A model generated the notes under the pieces. It saw only the letters and a list, made by a program, of their open reading frames with translations. It searched no databases and was not told the origin of the DNA. Position numbers and translations under genes: made by a program. From positions 27,833-91,832 of the forward strand of contig DAOMFV010000003.1 of the NCBI GenBank assembly GCA_035430005.1: a DNA stretch of 64,000 nucleotides, written 5' to 3'. Source of the stretch: JAEUIE01 sp035430005. Lineage in GTDB: Bacteria; Planctomycetota; Planctomycetia; Gemmatales; HRBIN36. Of the stretch, positions 27,204 to 35,549 are shown one piece after another. Position 1 is the stretch's first letter. The number at the start of each line of letters is the position of its first letter.

Positions 27204-27732
27204 GACGCAATCGATCCCACAACAGTATGCCGCACAATGTTTTCGCATCCTGGATCGTTCCCTGCAAGGCCATTTGGAGGGCTTTATCCCATTTGACGGT
27301 TTCGGTCTGGATTTGTTCGGTGGCATCGAGACGTTGCTGGCCAGGTATCAGATCCTGCGCCAGATAGAGCCACATCTTCTCGCCATAGACCCCGGGAGAG
27401 ACCCAGAACTCGGTGAGCAGCCGCCATGACCGGGCCCTGTAGCCTGTTTCTTCCTGCAATTCACGTTGAGCAGCTGGGAGGGTCTGTTCGCCACGTTCAA
27501 GCGTTCCAGCTGGCAATTCCCACAGTTTTGCGTCAGCCGAATAACGCCAATTCTTGATCAGGCAAACGCTGCCATCTGCTAGAATAGGAAGAATCACAAC
27601 CGCACCCGGGTGGTCGACGAACTCCTTATTCTCCGTGCCGCCCTTGCGGCTGGGAACCTGAACGTGGTACAAATCTATCCGCTGTCCGTGATGGATGAGT
27701 TGTCTCTGATTGGATGAACTTGGCGGGTTCAT
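27184..27732 (-). CDS. Nudix hydrolase, ADP-ribose pyrophosphatase-like
   Basis: This 182-residue protein has a complete Nudix box, GTLERGEQTLPAAQRELQEETGY (Gx5Ex7REUxEExGU pattern), placed after ELPA and before a WVSPG loop. The order HPGAVVILPIL, WELPAGTLE and then WVSPGVYGEKMWLYLA is that of the ADP-ribose/ADP-sugar pyrophosphatase branch, which splits ADP-ribose into AMP and ribose-5-phosphate. It is the first gene of a minus-strand unit with the lipoprotein and cysteine-desulfurase genes, which overlap or lie within 3 bases of each other. Confidence 0.9.
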   Translation of the reverse strand: MNPPSSSNQRQLIHHGQRIDLYHVQVPSRKGGTENKEFVDHPGAVVILPILADGSVCLIKNWRYSADAKLWELPAGTLERGEQTLPAAQRELQEETGYRARSWRLLTEFWVSPGVYGEKMWLYLAQDLIPGQQRLDATEQIQTETVKWDKALQMALQGTIQDAKTLCGILLWDRLRHEADKP

Positions 27733-27816
27733 GGCGAGTCCTGATGGAAGTGAGACACTGGCATGATAGAATACCGGTGTATGGAAATGAAGCGCTGATC
27801 ATAGGGGAGCGAAATC

Positions 27817-28878
27817 ATGCAGGGACCCATGTCGTGGTCCATCCCGTTCACACGCATTGCGGGCATCCTCGTCCGAATCGAACTGTTTTTCATTATCTTC
27901 ATCGTCGCCGAGGTGGGCAGCGCGGCCAAGATAGGCGGCAGCGTCTATGCCATGGAAATGTTCGTGCTGCTGACGATGCTGTTTGCGATCGTTCTGATGC
28001 ATGAACTGGGCCACTGCTTCGCGGCGCGTTCAGTGGGTGGTTCCGCGGATGAAATCCTGCTCTGGCCATTAGGCGGCCTGGCGATGGTTAGCCATCCTCA
28101 TAACGCTTGGGCCAGTTTCGTCACAACTGCCGGCGGGCCGGCGGTCAATCTTGTGCTTTACCTCATTACTGGCTCCCTGCTGCTGATCATGGGCTTTTGG
28201 CCTCCCATCAATCCGCTCTGGTATCCATGGGGTTCGGCCACCTTGATCGGCGGGCACGAGGTAATCATGCAGCAATTGCCGTGGTATTCCGCCTGGCTGC
28301 TGCGTTTCTTCTTCCTGAACTGGTTCCTCTTCTGGTTCAATGTCCTGTGCGTCGGTTTCCCCTTAGATGGTGGCCGGTTGCTTCAAGCTGCACTGTGGCC
28401 ACGCTATGGCTTTTATACAGCCACCAAGATCGCTTGTTATGCGGGCTTTACTGTGGCGATCCTCCTCAGCCTGTGGGCGTTCATTTTCCTCGATAAGGAA
28501 AACTACACCACGCTCATTATGACTTTCCTGCTGGTTATCTTCATCTTCATCTCGTGCCAATCGGAACTACAGCGATTAGAGTCAGGGATCATGGATGACG
28601 ATACTTTTGGTTATGACTTTTCCCAGGGCTACACCAGCCTGGAACGAAGCGCCAAATCCAAGGAACGTCAGCCCTCGATGCTGCAGCGTTGGATGAATGA
28701 ACGAGCTGAGAAGAAAAAACAAAAAGAAGAAGACGAACGCATCGCCGACGAACAGCGCGTCGATGAACTGCTCGCCAAGATGCACGAAGGCGGCGGCATC
28801 CAGGCCCTCAGCAGCGAAGAGCAGCGTTTCATGAAACGAGTCTCGGCGAAACTGAGGCAGAAGAGGAACAGCAAGTAA
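27817..28878 (+). CDS. Site-2 protease family (M50) membrane metalloprotease
   Basis: This 353-residue polytopic membrane protein has the zinc-binding motif HELGH (His62, Glu63, His66) in a hydrophobic helix and the second metal motif FPLDGGR (near residue 182), the two hallmarks of intramembrane S2P proteases. Four or more membrane segments lie between residues 10 and 250. The C-terminal 100 residues are cytoplasmic, charged (KKKQKEEDER) and end in ALSSEEQRFMKRVSAKLR, a segment also found in rhomboid-like planctomycete proteins. No CBS or PDZ domain is fused. It may release membrane-bound regulators; no substrate is known. Confidence 0.92.
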   Translation: MQGPMSWSIPFTRIAGILVRIELFFIIFIVAEVGSAAKIGGSVYAMEMFVLLTMLFAIVLMHELGHCFAARSVGGSADEILLWPLGGLAMVSHPHNAWASFVTTAGGPAVNLVLYLITGSLLLIMGFWPPINPLWYPWGSATLIGGHEVIMQQLPWYSAWLLRFFFLNWFLFWFNVLCVGFPLDGGRLLQAALWPRYGFYTATKIACYAGFTVAILLSLWAFIFLDKENYTTLIMTFLLVIFIFISCQSELQRLESGIMDDDTFGYDFSQGYTSLERSAKSKERQPSMLQRWMNERAEKKKQKEEDERIADEQRVDELLAKMHEGGGIQALSSEEQRFMKRVSAKLRQKRNSK

Positions 28879-28908
28879 GCTGTCAGCTTTCAGCCGTCAG
28901 CTATCAGC
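28878..28908. repeat. Heptamer array, left arm (inverted orientation)
   Basis: Four 7-base units of the form AGCYNTC (AGCTGTC, AGCTTTC, AGCCGTC, AGCTATC) begin at the stop of the protease gene. The arm is the near-exact reverse complement of 28980-29010 (three mismatches in 31), so the two can form a long hairpin around a 71-base spacer. Confidence 0.8.
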
Positions 28909-28978
28909 GAAGACAGGTTGATGCTGAATAACGAACTGATAGATCAATGGTAACACGCCACTCACTTGTATTGCTGAT

Positions 28979-29031
28979 GGCTGATAGCTGACGGCTAATA
29001 GCTGACAGCTAGTAGCTGACAGCTGATAGCT
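28979..29031. repeat. Heptamer array directly upstream of hisS
   Basis: Seven consecutive 7-base units of the form RGCTRRY (GGCTGAT, AGCTGAC, GGCTAAT, AGCTGAC, AGCTAGT, AGCTGAC, AGCTGAT), then AGCT, end 6 bases before the hisS ATG. The array occupies the position where a Shine-Dalgarno sequence should be. Heptanucleotide tandem repeats (STRR elements) are known from cyanobacteria; here they are at a start codon. Confidence 0.85.
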
Positions 29032-29037
29032 CTTATC

Positions 29038-30378
29038 ATGCTCATCGAACCACGCACACTGGCCGGCTTTCGTGATTATCTTCCGGCCCTGATGATTCCC
29101 CGTGAACGCTTCATGGAGAAGGCCAGGGCTGTTTATCGTTCTTATGGTTTTGTACCCATTGATACCCCTGCCCTGGAATACACCGAGATTCTTCTGGGTA
29201 AAGGGGGCGAAGAGACTGACAAGCAATTGTACCGTTTCAAGGATCACGGCGACCGTGATGTGGGTTTGCGCTTTGATCTGACCGTCCCCCTGGCCCGCTT
29301 CGCTGCCCAGCACATCGGCACCCTGGGCACGCCCTTCAAGCGATATCACCTGGCACCCGTCTGGCGCGGTGAACGGCAACAGCGTGGCCGATATCGTGAG
29401 TTTGTTCAGTGCGATTTCGATACTATTGGCACCACCAGCAATGCCGCCGACATTGAAGTGGCTCTGGTCATCCATGATCTTTTGGCTGCGCTCGGCTTCA
29501 GCCGATTTCGTATACACATCAACAACCGCATGATCCTCAACGGGCTGCTGGAGGAACTGCAACTGGCTGACCGCAGCGCTCCTTTGCTCCGCTCCCTCGA
29601 TAAGCTTGCCAAGATTGGCCGGAACGAAGTGGCTGCTGAGATGCAGTCCAAGGCGGGTGTCACCAGCGATCAGGCTCAGCGAGTCTTGACCCTGGCCGAG
29701 ATCACGGGGGATAATCTCTCCATCCTCGACCAGATGCAGCAGCAGTTCGGGCAGAACGCCAAGTGTGCTGAGGGCATCAGCAGGTTGAAGCAGTTGATCC
29801 AGGTCACTTCCGAAGCGGGCATCCCTGCCGAGCGTCTACAGATCGATCTCGGTATCGCCCGCGGCCTCGATTACTACACCGGCACCGTCTACGAAACGCT
29901 ACTGTGTGACCTGCCCGGCATCGGCAGCGTCTGTTCAGGTGGCCGGTACGATAACCTCGCCAGCCTTTACACCAAACAGATACTGCCTGGCGTCGGGGCA
30001 TCGCTGGGTCTGGATCGATTGCTGGCGGCCATGGAGGAACTGAAACTCATCCCCGCCATCTCCACCGCCGCCCCGGTGCTGCTTGCGCAGTTCAGCGCCG
30101 ATCACCTCGGCACGTACCAGGCGATGGCCCGGTGCCTGCGTCAGGCCGGCATCGGCGTGGAAGTCTATCCGGAAGCCAAGAAGCTCGGCACGCAATTGGC
30201 CTACGCGGAGAAAAAGGGCTTCACGATCGCCCTCATCGCCGGCCCTGATGAAATCAGCAAATCTGTCTGGCAAGTCAAACAACTGGCCCAGCGCACCACC
30301 CAGGAAGTGGCTGCCGCTGACCTGGTGTTAACCCTCTCATCGATTCTGCAATCCACATTGTCACCGGCCTCTCAGTAG
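29038..30378 (+). CDS. hisS: Histidyl-tRNA synthetase
   Basis: This 446-residue class II aminoacyl-tRNA synthetase attaches histidine to tRNA-His. Motif 1 is near YGFVPIDTPALEYTE, motif 2 at RYHLAPVWRGERQQRGRYREF and motif 3 at GGRYDNLASLY...GVGASLGLDRLL. The HisA-type signatures LGIARGLDYYTGTVYE are complete. The C-terminal anticodon-binding domain follows (VLLAQFSADH...). The length is near the family norm. No ribosome site is visible at the ATG, which is preceded by a heptamer array. Confidence 0.97.
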   Translation: MLIEPRTLAGFRDYLPALMIPRERFMEKARAVYRSYGFVPIDTPALEYTEILLGKGGEETDKQLYRFKDHGDRDVGLRFDLTVPLARFAAQHIGTLGTPFKRYHLAPVWRGERQQRGRYREFVQCDFDTIGTTSNAADIEVALVIHDLLAALGFSRFRIHINNRMILNGLLEELQLADRSAPLLRSLDKLAKIGRNEVAAEMQSKAGVTSDQAQRVLTLAEITGDNLSILDQMQQQFGQNAKCAEGISRLKQLIQVTSEAGIPAERLQIDLGIARGLDYYTGTVYETLLCDLPGIGSVCSGGRYDNLASLYTKQILPGVGASLGLDRLLAAMEELKLIPAISTAAPVLLAQFSADHLGTYQAMARCLRQAGIGVEVYPEAKKLGTQLAYAEKKGFTIALIAGPDEISKSVWQVKQLAQRTTQEVAAADLVLTLSSILQSTLSPASQ

Positions 30379-30399
30379 ATTACTCTAACAGGGAGGGAG

Positions 30400-30442
30400 A
30401 GCCAGACGATTCTGGCTTCTGACTCCTGGCTACTGGCTCCTG
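30400..30442. repeat. Hairpin plus heptamer array (CTGGCTN) upstream of the HYExAFE gene
   Basis: AGCCAGA/TCTGGCT (30400-30417) is a 7-bp hairpin. From 30412 four heptamers follow (CTGGCTT, CTGACTC, CTGGCTA, CTGGCTC) and then CTG, ending three bases before the next ATG. As at hisS, no Shine-Dalgarno sequence is present. Confidence 0.8.
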
Positions 30443-30445
30443 TTT

Positions 30446-30973
30446 ATGGATCGCTACAACCACTACGAAGCGGCCTTCGCTGCGCTCCTTCGGGATCGCC
30501 GGGTGAGTTTTGTCCCCATTGACGAATCGCGGCGCAGCTACGAAGGCAACGCCTCGGTCAAGAGCCTCGACTTTATCGTTCATGGCAGCCGGGGCGAGCA
30601 GTTCGTCATTGACGTTAAAGGGCGCAAGTTTCCGGGCGGCAAACCGGAGAAACCCAAACGCACCTGGGAATGCTGGGCAACCCAAGGCGATGTTGACGAT
30701 GCCCAGCTTTGGGCCAACAAGTTCGGCCCCAACTACCGGGCCTTGTTTGTCTTTTCCTATCACCTGGTCTCCGAAGATATGCCTTTGATGAAGCACGACA
30801 CACTCTGGAACTGGCAAGACAAGCGTTATCTGCTTCGGGCCATCCCTGTTGATGTCTATGCCCAGGCGATGAAGGTACGCAGCCCGAAGTGGGGCACCGT
30901 TTACCTGCACAGCCACGACTTCCATCGACTGGTGCGTCCCCTGCACGATGTCCTTGCCGATCTCCAAGTCTGA
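30446..30973 (+). CDS. HYExAFE family protein with a PD-(D/E)XK-like core
   Basis: This 175-residue protein matches the planctomycete HYExAFE family by its N-terminal NHYEAAFAALL. Residues about 37-60 carry SLDFIVHGSRGEQFVIDVKGRKF: the D...(I/V)DVKGR pattern is that of PD-(D/E)XK nuclease-fold enzymes, with an upstream Glu at about position 13 and a conserved Lys. A WECWATQGDVDDAQLWANKFG stretch follows. Whether it cuts DNA or RNA, or only keeps the fold, is unknown. It lies between hisS and panB, about 70 bases after hisS, with repeats in place of a ribosome site. Confidence 0.75.
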   Translation: MDRYNHYEAAFAALLRDRRVSFVPIDESRRSYEGNASVKSLDFIVHGSRGEQFVIDVKGRKFPGGKPEKPKRTWECWATQGDVDDAQLWANKFGPNYRALFVFSYHLVSEDMPLMKHDTLWNWQDKRYLLRAIPVDVYAQAMKVRSPKWGTVYLHSHDFHRLVRPLHDVLADLQV

Positions 30974-31027
30974 GCCAGACTTCACCAGCCCCTGGGCACG
31001 ATGCCCACAGCCCACGAAAGACCATCC

Positions 31028-31843
31028 ATGTCGACGCTACCATTTGCGGGGCAAAAGGCTTTCACAGTGCTGGACTGTCAATCGTCCAAGGCGCAGGGGA
31101 AGAAGATCGCGGTCGTCACCGCCTACGATTATCCGACGGCCCAGATTCTCGATGAAGCGGGTGTCGATATCCAACTCGTCGGCGATTCACTGGGGATGGT
31201 CGTCCAGGGGCATCCCCATTCGCTGACCGTAACGCTGGATGAAATGATCTATCACACCAGGATGGTGGCCCGGGCAGCCCGACGCAGCATGGTCGTGACT
31301 GATATGCCGTTCATGACTTATCAGGTAAGCCCGCAGCAGGCAGTAGAAAACGCCGGCAGGATCATTCAGCAGGGCGGCGCTCACGCGGTCAAACTCGAAG
31401 GAGGCGTTCGCAGCGCCGCTGCTATTGCCGCGATCACTGCTGCTGATATTCCGGTGATGGGGCATGTGGGGCTTACTCCACAATCCATTCACGCCTTCGG
31501 CGGCTTCAAGGTGCAGCGAGACGAAGATCGACTGCTGGCTGACGCCCAGGCCGTCGTCGAAGCGAGAGCATACGCCGTGGTGATTGAAGGAGTGCCCGCT
31601 GAACTGGCAGCCAGGGTCACCGCCAGCGTGCCCATCCCCACTATTGGCATCGGGGCCGGGGCAGGCTGCGATGGCCAGGTGCTCGTCTTTCACGATCTGT
31701 TTCAGTACGGTCTGGGCCGACGACCCAAGTTTGTCAAATCGTACGCCAACCTCAGCCAGAGCATCATGGAAGGCACCAGGTCGTTCATCAACGAGGTGCG
31801 CCAGGGGACGTTTCCCGATGCGGGGCATCAGTATTCGAGTTAA
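31028..31843 (+). CDS. panB: 3-methyl-2-oxobutanoate hydroxymethyltransferase
   Basis: This 271-residue enzyme of pantothenate synthesis transfers a hydroxymethyl group from methylene-tetrahydrofolate to 2-oxoisovalerate, giving ketopantoate. Family marks: VVTAYDYPTAQILDEAG, VGDSLGMVVQGH, VTDMPFMTYQ, AVKLEGG and MGHVGLTPQ, with metal-binding Asp residues and the GIGAGAGCDGQVLVFHD loop. The second in-frame ATG is used; the first lies nine codons earlier with no support. It stands in the same direction as hisS and the HYExAFE gene. A strong terminator follows. Confidence 0.96.
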   Translation: MSTLPFAGQKAFTVLDCQSSKAQGKKIAVVTAYDYPTAQILDEAGVDIQLVGDSLGMVVQGHPHSLTVTLDEMIYHTRMVARAARRSMVVTDMPFMTYQVSPQQAVENAGRIIQQGGAHAVKLEGGVRSAAAIAAITAADIPVMGHVGLTPQSIHAFGGFKVQRDEDRLLADAQAVVEARAYAVVIEGVPAELAARVTASVPIPTIGIGAGAGCDGQVLVFHDLFQYGLGRRPKFVKSYANLSQSIMEGTRSFINEVRQGTFPDAGHQYSS

Positions 31844-31849
31844 TGAAAA

Positions 31850-31875
31850 AACCCACGAGCAATTGCTCGTGGGTT
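31850..31875. terminator. Bidirectional terminator between panB and the tricorn-like gene
   Basis: AACCCACGAGC/GCTCGTGGGTT is a perfect 11-bp stem with loop AATT. On the minus strand it is followed by TTTTCATT and on the plus strand by TGAGTTCATT. It serves the converging panB (+) and protease (-) genes, most strongly the latter. Confidence 0.85.
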
Positions 31876-31896
31876 TGAGTTCATTATCAAAGAAGT

Positions 31897-34800
31897 TCAG
31901 TTCCCATCCTTCTTCGCAGCTCGGCGCGGGTACGCTGGGCGCTGATCGACCTTTGCCGGGTTCTTCTCCAATTCTTTCATCACCAGATCGACAGCCTTTT
32001 CAAGCTGAGGGTCGCGGCCGGCGATGACATCCTTGGGAAGAATGTCGATGTCGTAGTCGGGAGGTACGCCTTCGTTTTCGACGGTGAAGCCTTCCTCCGG
32101 CGACCAGATGGCAAAGCTGGGAGCTGTGACGCTGCCGCCGTCCATCAGCGTCGGATAACCGCCAATGCCGACCAGACCACCCCAGGTACGCTTGCCAACC
32201 AGCGGGCCGACCTTGTACTTGCGGAACATCCAGGGCAGCATGTCACCGCCTGAACCGGCACCTTCGTCGATGATCATCGCCTTGGGGCCATGAATAGCAG
32301 CGCTGGGTGAGCGCCAGTCAGCGCCGTGCCGTGGTGCCCAGTAGGAGGTGAAGGGCCGACGCAAGATGTCGATGTAGTAGTCAGCGATCTGACCACCCGA
32401 ATTGAATCGTTCATCGACGACCAGGCCTTCCTTATCGATCTGTGGGAAGAAGTACCGCTTGAAGTAAGCCACACCCTGCCCGGCAGTATCAGGCACATAG
32501 ACGTACCCGACCTTGCCACCCGACAGTTTAGCGACCTTCTTGAGGTTGCCTTCCATCCACTCTCGGTTGCGGAGTGCCAACTCGCTGGTGAGCGGCTCGA
32601 CTGAGACAGTTCGGCTGTCTTTGCCGTCGGCATTGGGCCCAACAGTGATCTCGATGCTCTTGCCGGCGGTATTCTCAAAGAGGGAATAGACTTCCATCGG
32701 GGCCTTGAGATCAACGCCACGGACGGCGAGAAGGAACTCGCCTTCCTTGACATTGACGCCGGGAGCAGTCAGCGGCGAGCGCAGATCAGGCGTCCAGTTG
32801 AGGCCGCCATAGATCTTCTTGAACTTGTAACGACCATCGGCCACTTCGAAGTCAGCCCCGAGCAAGCCGCCCGGAGTCGTCTTGCGTTCATAGAGCCGTT
32901 CGCCGGGAGTCGTGTAGCTGTGGCCTACCGCCAGTTCGCTGAGCATCCAACGGATCACCTTGTAGAGATCGCCGGAGTTAGTGAGGTGAGGCAGGAAGGC
33001 TTCGTACTTCTTCTCCATGGCGGGCCAATCGGCACCGTGCATGTAGGGATCGTAGAAGTAGTCACGATTGATGCGCCAGGCTTCGTGGAAGATCTGCTTC
33101 CATTCCGCCCGTGGATCCATGCGGACTTCGATGGCATCAAGGTTAAGCTTGCCCGAACCGCTCTCGGCACTGTCGCCTCCGCCAGCAGGTGCAGCCCCGC
33201 CACCGGGACGACCGCCACGACCGCCGCCGAGCATGGCAGCCGCCGCTCCGCCACCACCGCCGCCACTGGAGCCGATGAACCAACTTCCTGGGGAAGTGGC
33301 GTAGAGCATTTTCTTGCCATCGGGTGTCAGTTCATATGTCATGCAGGTGGCCTGCACGGTATCGTCCTTGCGCTTCTCGAGATCATAGCGATGAAGCGCT
33401 GCGCCGCCGCCAAACCCGCCACGGCCACCTCGTCCGCCACCTTCATCGTTATTGCCTCGGGACAGATAGTAAATCTGCCCGGCAGAACCGGCTTGAAGGT
33501 TGGAAAAGTTGCCTGCGCCGATGGGGAACGCCAGAATGCGTTGATCGATGCCTTCAAAGTCGATCTTGAACGGCTCTTTCTTTTCAGCGCCGCCGGCATT
33601 ACGACGAGCATCCATCATCCGTTTCATACGATCAGTCTTTTCAGTATCTGCATCCTTGTTCTCGCCTCCATCCTTCTTTTCCTTGTCAGCCTTCTCTTTA
33701 TCGCTATTGTCCTTGTCGCCATCCTCGGTTGGCTTCTTATCTGTGCGTTTGGCCGCTTCGGTTGAACCCTTCTCTTCGTCGCTTTCTTTAAGGAATGGCG
33801 AAGGAGTATCCTTGCGGAGAGTAACCAGGTTCATCGACCAGCGTGGCGCGCGAGTATCGGACGCCGACTGCGAGAAGCCATGCTTGCTCATCGCCGTATC
33901 GCTCGAGGAGAGGAAATAGAGATACTTGCCATTGGCGTCAAAGGCAGGCTCGGCTGCTTCACTCAGCCCGTCGGTAATCGGGTAGGACTTGTTTTCTTCC
34001 AAAGAATAGACAAAGACCTGAGCGATGTGAGCCGGCGTATCGATGGCATAGGTGATCCATTTGGAATCGGGAGACCAGCTGCTCAGCTTCACCCCTCGGG
34101 AGAATCCATACTTGGGTTCGACAATCTTGACTTGTTTGCCCGACTCGACATCGAGACTGTAGAGCGACTGGGAGTTATCGGTGAAGAGAATCTTCTTGGA
34201 ATCTCGCGACCAGGTAGCGTTGCTGTAGAAGCCACTACCATTGAGCTTAATCTTCTTCACATCGCCCTTGCCGTTCTGGGGAGCCAGGTGAAGTTCGTAC
34301 TCGCCGTTGGCGTCGGAGAAGTAGGCAATCGTCTTTCCGTCTGGCGACCAGGCAGGATCACGTTCGTAGACGCCAGTGGTATTGGTCAGATTGCGGGGGT
34401 CGCCCTTCTCAGCGGGCACGGTGATGATCTCGCCACGGAACTCAATGGCTGCTCGCGCTCCGCTCGGAGAGATGCTGGCTCCATGCACATACTTGGAACC
34501 CTTGGCAAACCGGGCCCGGGCTTCGACGCAATCGGTGGCGATGGCGACAGGCAGCCGGGTCGTGGTGGTTTGGCCGGGAATCATAGTGTGCAGGTAGCCT
34601 GCCTGTTCGAAGATCAGTTTGCCACCGCCGACCGCGATGTCGAGGACGGGGAAATCCTTGAACTGCGTCTGTTGCTTGATCTCCTTGGTACCCGGATCGT
34701 AGGTGAAGACGTTGTATTCACCGTTGCGATCAGAGCGGAAGTAGATGGTGTTGCCGACCCAGTTGGGATCCATGTCGTTACAGCGATCCTTGGGCTGGGG

Positions 34801-35427
34801 GATTTCGACGACTTCGTGATCCTTCACCCGGTAGATCCAGATGCGGGAGTGTGTGCCGCCACGATAGTGTTTCCACTGGGCCGTGGCGTCGCGCACCGGA
34901 GTGTAAGCGATGTATTCGCCATCGGGAGAGTAGTTTGCCTCGAAGCCCCAGGGGATGGGTAGTTGCGTCGGCATGCCCCCTTTGAGATCGACAGTAAAGA
35001 GCTGAGAATGTCGATTGCTGTAGACATTCCTATTGGAAGAGAAGAGGACTTTGCCATCCGGCGTGAAGCCACGCACGATATCGGGGCCGGGATGCCAGGT
35101 GAGGCGAGTCGGCGTGCCACCCGTTACCGGAATGGTGTAGACATCGGTGTTGCCATCGTACTGAGCGCTGAAGGCGATGGTCTGGCCGTCGGGCGAGAAG
35201 ACCGGGTTGGATTCGACCCCGGTATCGCTGGTCAGCCGGCGGGGGTTCTTGCCATCCTGATCAGCTACCCAGAGGTCTTCTGAGTAGACAAATGCAATGT
35301 TCTTGGCGCGGATGGCCGGCTGCGTCAGCAGGCGGGTGTCGGTGGTGTCCGGGTCAGCATGGATTTGAGCCGCTCCAACAACGGAGAGTCCAGCGACGAC
35401 GAACCCGACTCGGAGAAACTTCCACAT
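31897..35427 (-). CDS. Tricorn-like S41 peptidase, secreted
   Basis: The 1176-residue protein starts at an ATG that begins a signal peptide (MWKFLRVGFVVAGLSVVGAA); an ATG 25 codons earlier is less likely. Two beta-propellers come first (FSPDGQTIAFSAQYDGNTD, WSPDGKTIAYFSDANGE and similar), as in tricorn protease. A highly charged Lys/Asp/Glu insert (residues about 540-620) and a Gly/Arg-rich stretch follow (GGRGGFGGG). Then come a tricorn core domain, a PDZ-like part and the S41 peptidase domain with catalytic Ser in GAGSGGDML (near residue 1059) and an upstream LVVDERFNSGG. It is expected to cut peptides outside the cytoplasm. Confidence 0.92.
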   Translation of the reverse strand: MWKFLRVGFVVAGLSVVGAAQIHADPDTTDTRLLTQPAIRAKNIAFVYSEDLWVADQDGKNPRRLTSDTGVESNPVFSPDGQTIAFSAQYDGNTDVYTIPVTGGTPTRLTWHPGPDIVRGFTPDGKVLFSSNRNVYSNRHSQLFTVDLKGGMPTQLPIPWGFEANYSPDGEYIAYTPVRDATAQWKHYRGGTHSRIWIYRVKDHEVVEIPQPKDRCNDMDPNWVGNTIYFRSDRNGEYNVFTYDPGTKEIKQQTQFKDFPVLDIAVGGGKLIFEQAGYLHTMIPGQTTTTRLPVAIATDCVEARARFAKGSKYVHGASISPSGARAAIEFRGEIITVPAEKGDPRNLTNTTGVYERDPAWSPDGKTIAYFSDANGEYELHLAPQNGKGDVKKIKLNGSGFYSNATWSRDSKKILFTDNSQSLYSLDVESGKQVKIVEPKYGFSRGVKLSSWSPDSKWITYAIDTPAHIAQVFVYSLEENKSYPITDGLSEAAEPAFDANGKYLYFLSSSDTAMSKHGFSQSASDTRAPRWSMNLVTLRKDTPSPFLKESDEEKGSTEAAKRTDKKPTEDGDKDNSDKEKADKEKKDGGENKDADTEKTDRMKRMMDARRNAGGAEKKEPFKIDFEGIDQRILAFPIGAGNFSNLQAGSAGQIYYLSRGNNDEGGGRGGRGGFGGGAALHRYDLEKRKDDTVQATCMTYELTPDGKKMLYATSPGSWFIGSSGGGGGGAAAAMLGGGRGGRPGGGAAPAGGGDSAESGSGKLNLDAIEVRMDPRAEWKQIFHEAWRINRDYFYDPYMHGADWPAMEKKYEAFLPHLTNSGDLYKVIRWMLSELAVGHSYTTPGERLYERKTTPGGLLGADFEVADGRYKFKKIYGGLNWTPDLRSPLTAPGVNVKEGEFLLAVRGVDLKAPMEVYSLFENTAGKSIEITVGPNADGKDSRTVSVEPLTSELALRNREWMEGNLKKVAKLSGGKVGYVYVPDTAGQGVAYFKRYFFPQIDKEGLVVDERFNSGGQIADYYIDILRRPFTSYWAPRHGADWRSPSAAIHGPKAMIIDEGAGSGGDMLPWMFRKYKVGPLVGKRTWGGLVGIGGYPTLMDGGSVTAPSFAIWSPEEGFTVENEGVPPDYDIDILPKDVIAGRDPQLEKAVDLVMKELEKNPAKVDQRPAYPRRAAKKDGN

Positions 35428-35549
35428 GGCGTGTATCTCGAAGGAGAAGGGGGTGGGAAAAGTGATGATTATGTTAAGCAGCAGCCATAGAATGAACAGC
35501 ATGATACCTAGGTTCTTAGGTATATCTCATCTACTTTTCAGAGTCGTAG

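Noticed and set aside
28979..29031. Possible CRISPR array.
   Set aside because: Units are 7 bases with no unique spacers, and no cas genes are present.
28897..29562. A minus-strand frame ending in a repeated SYQLSA-like peptide.
   Set aside because: The peptide is a translation of the heptamer array and the rest is antisense to hisS.
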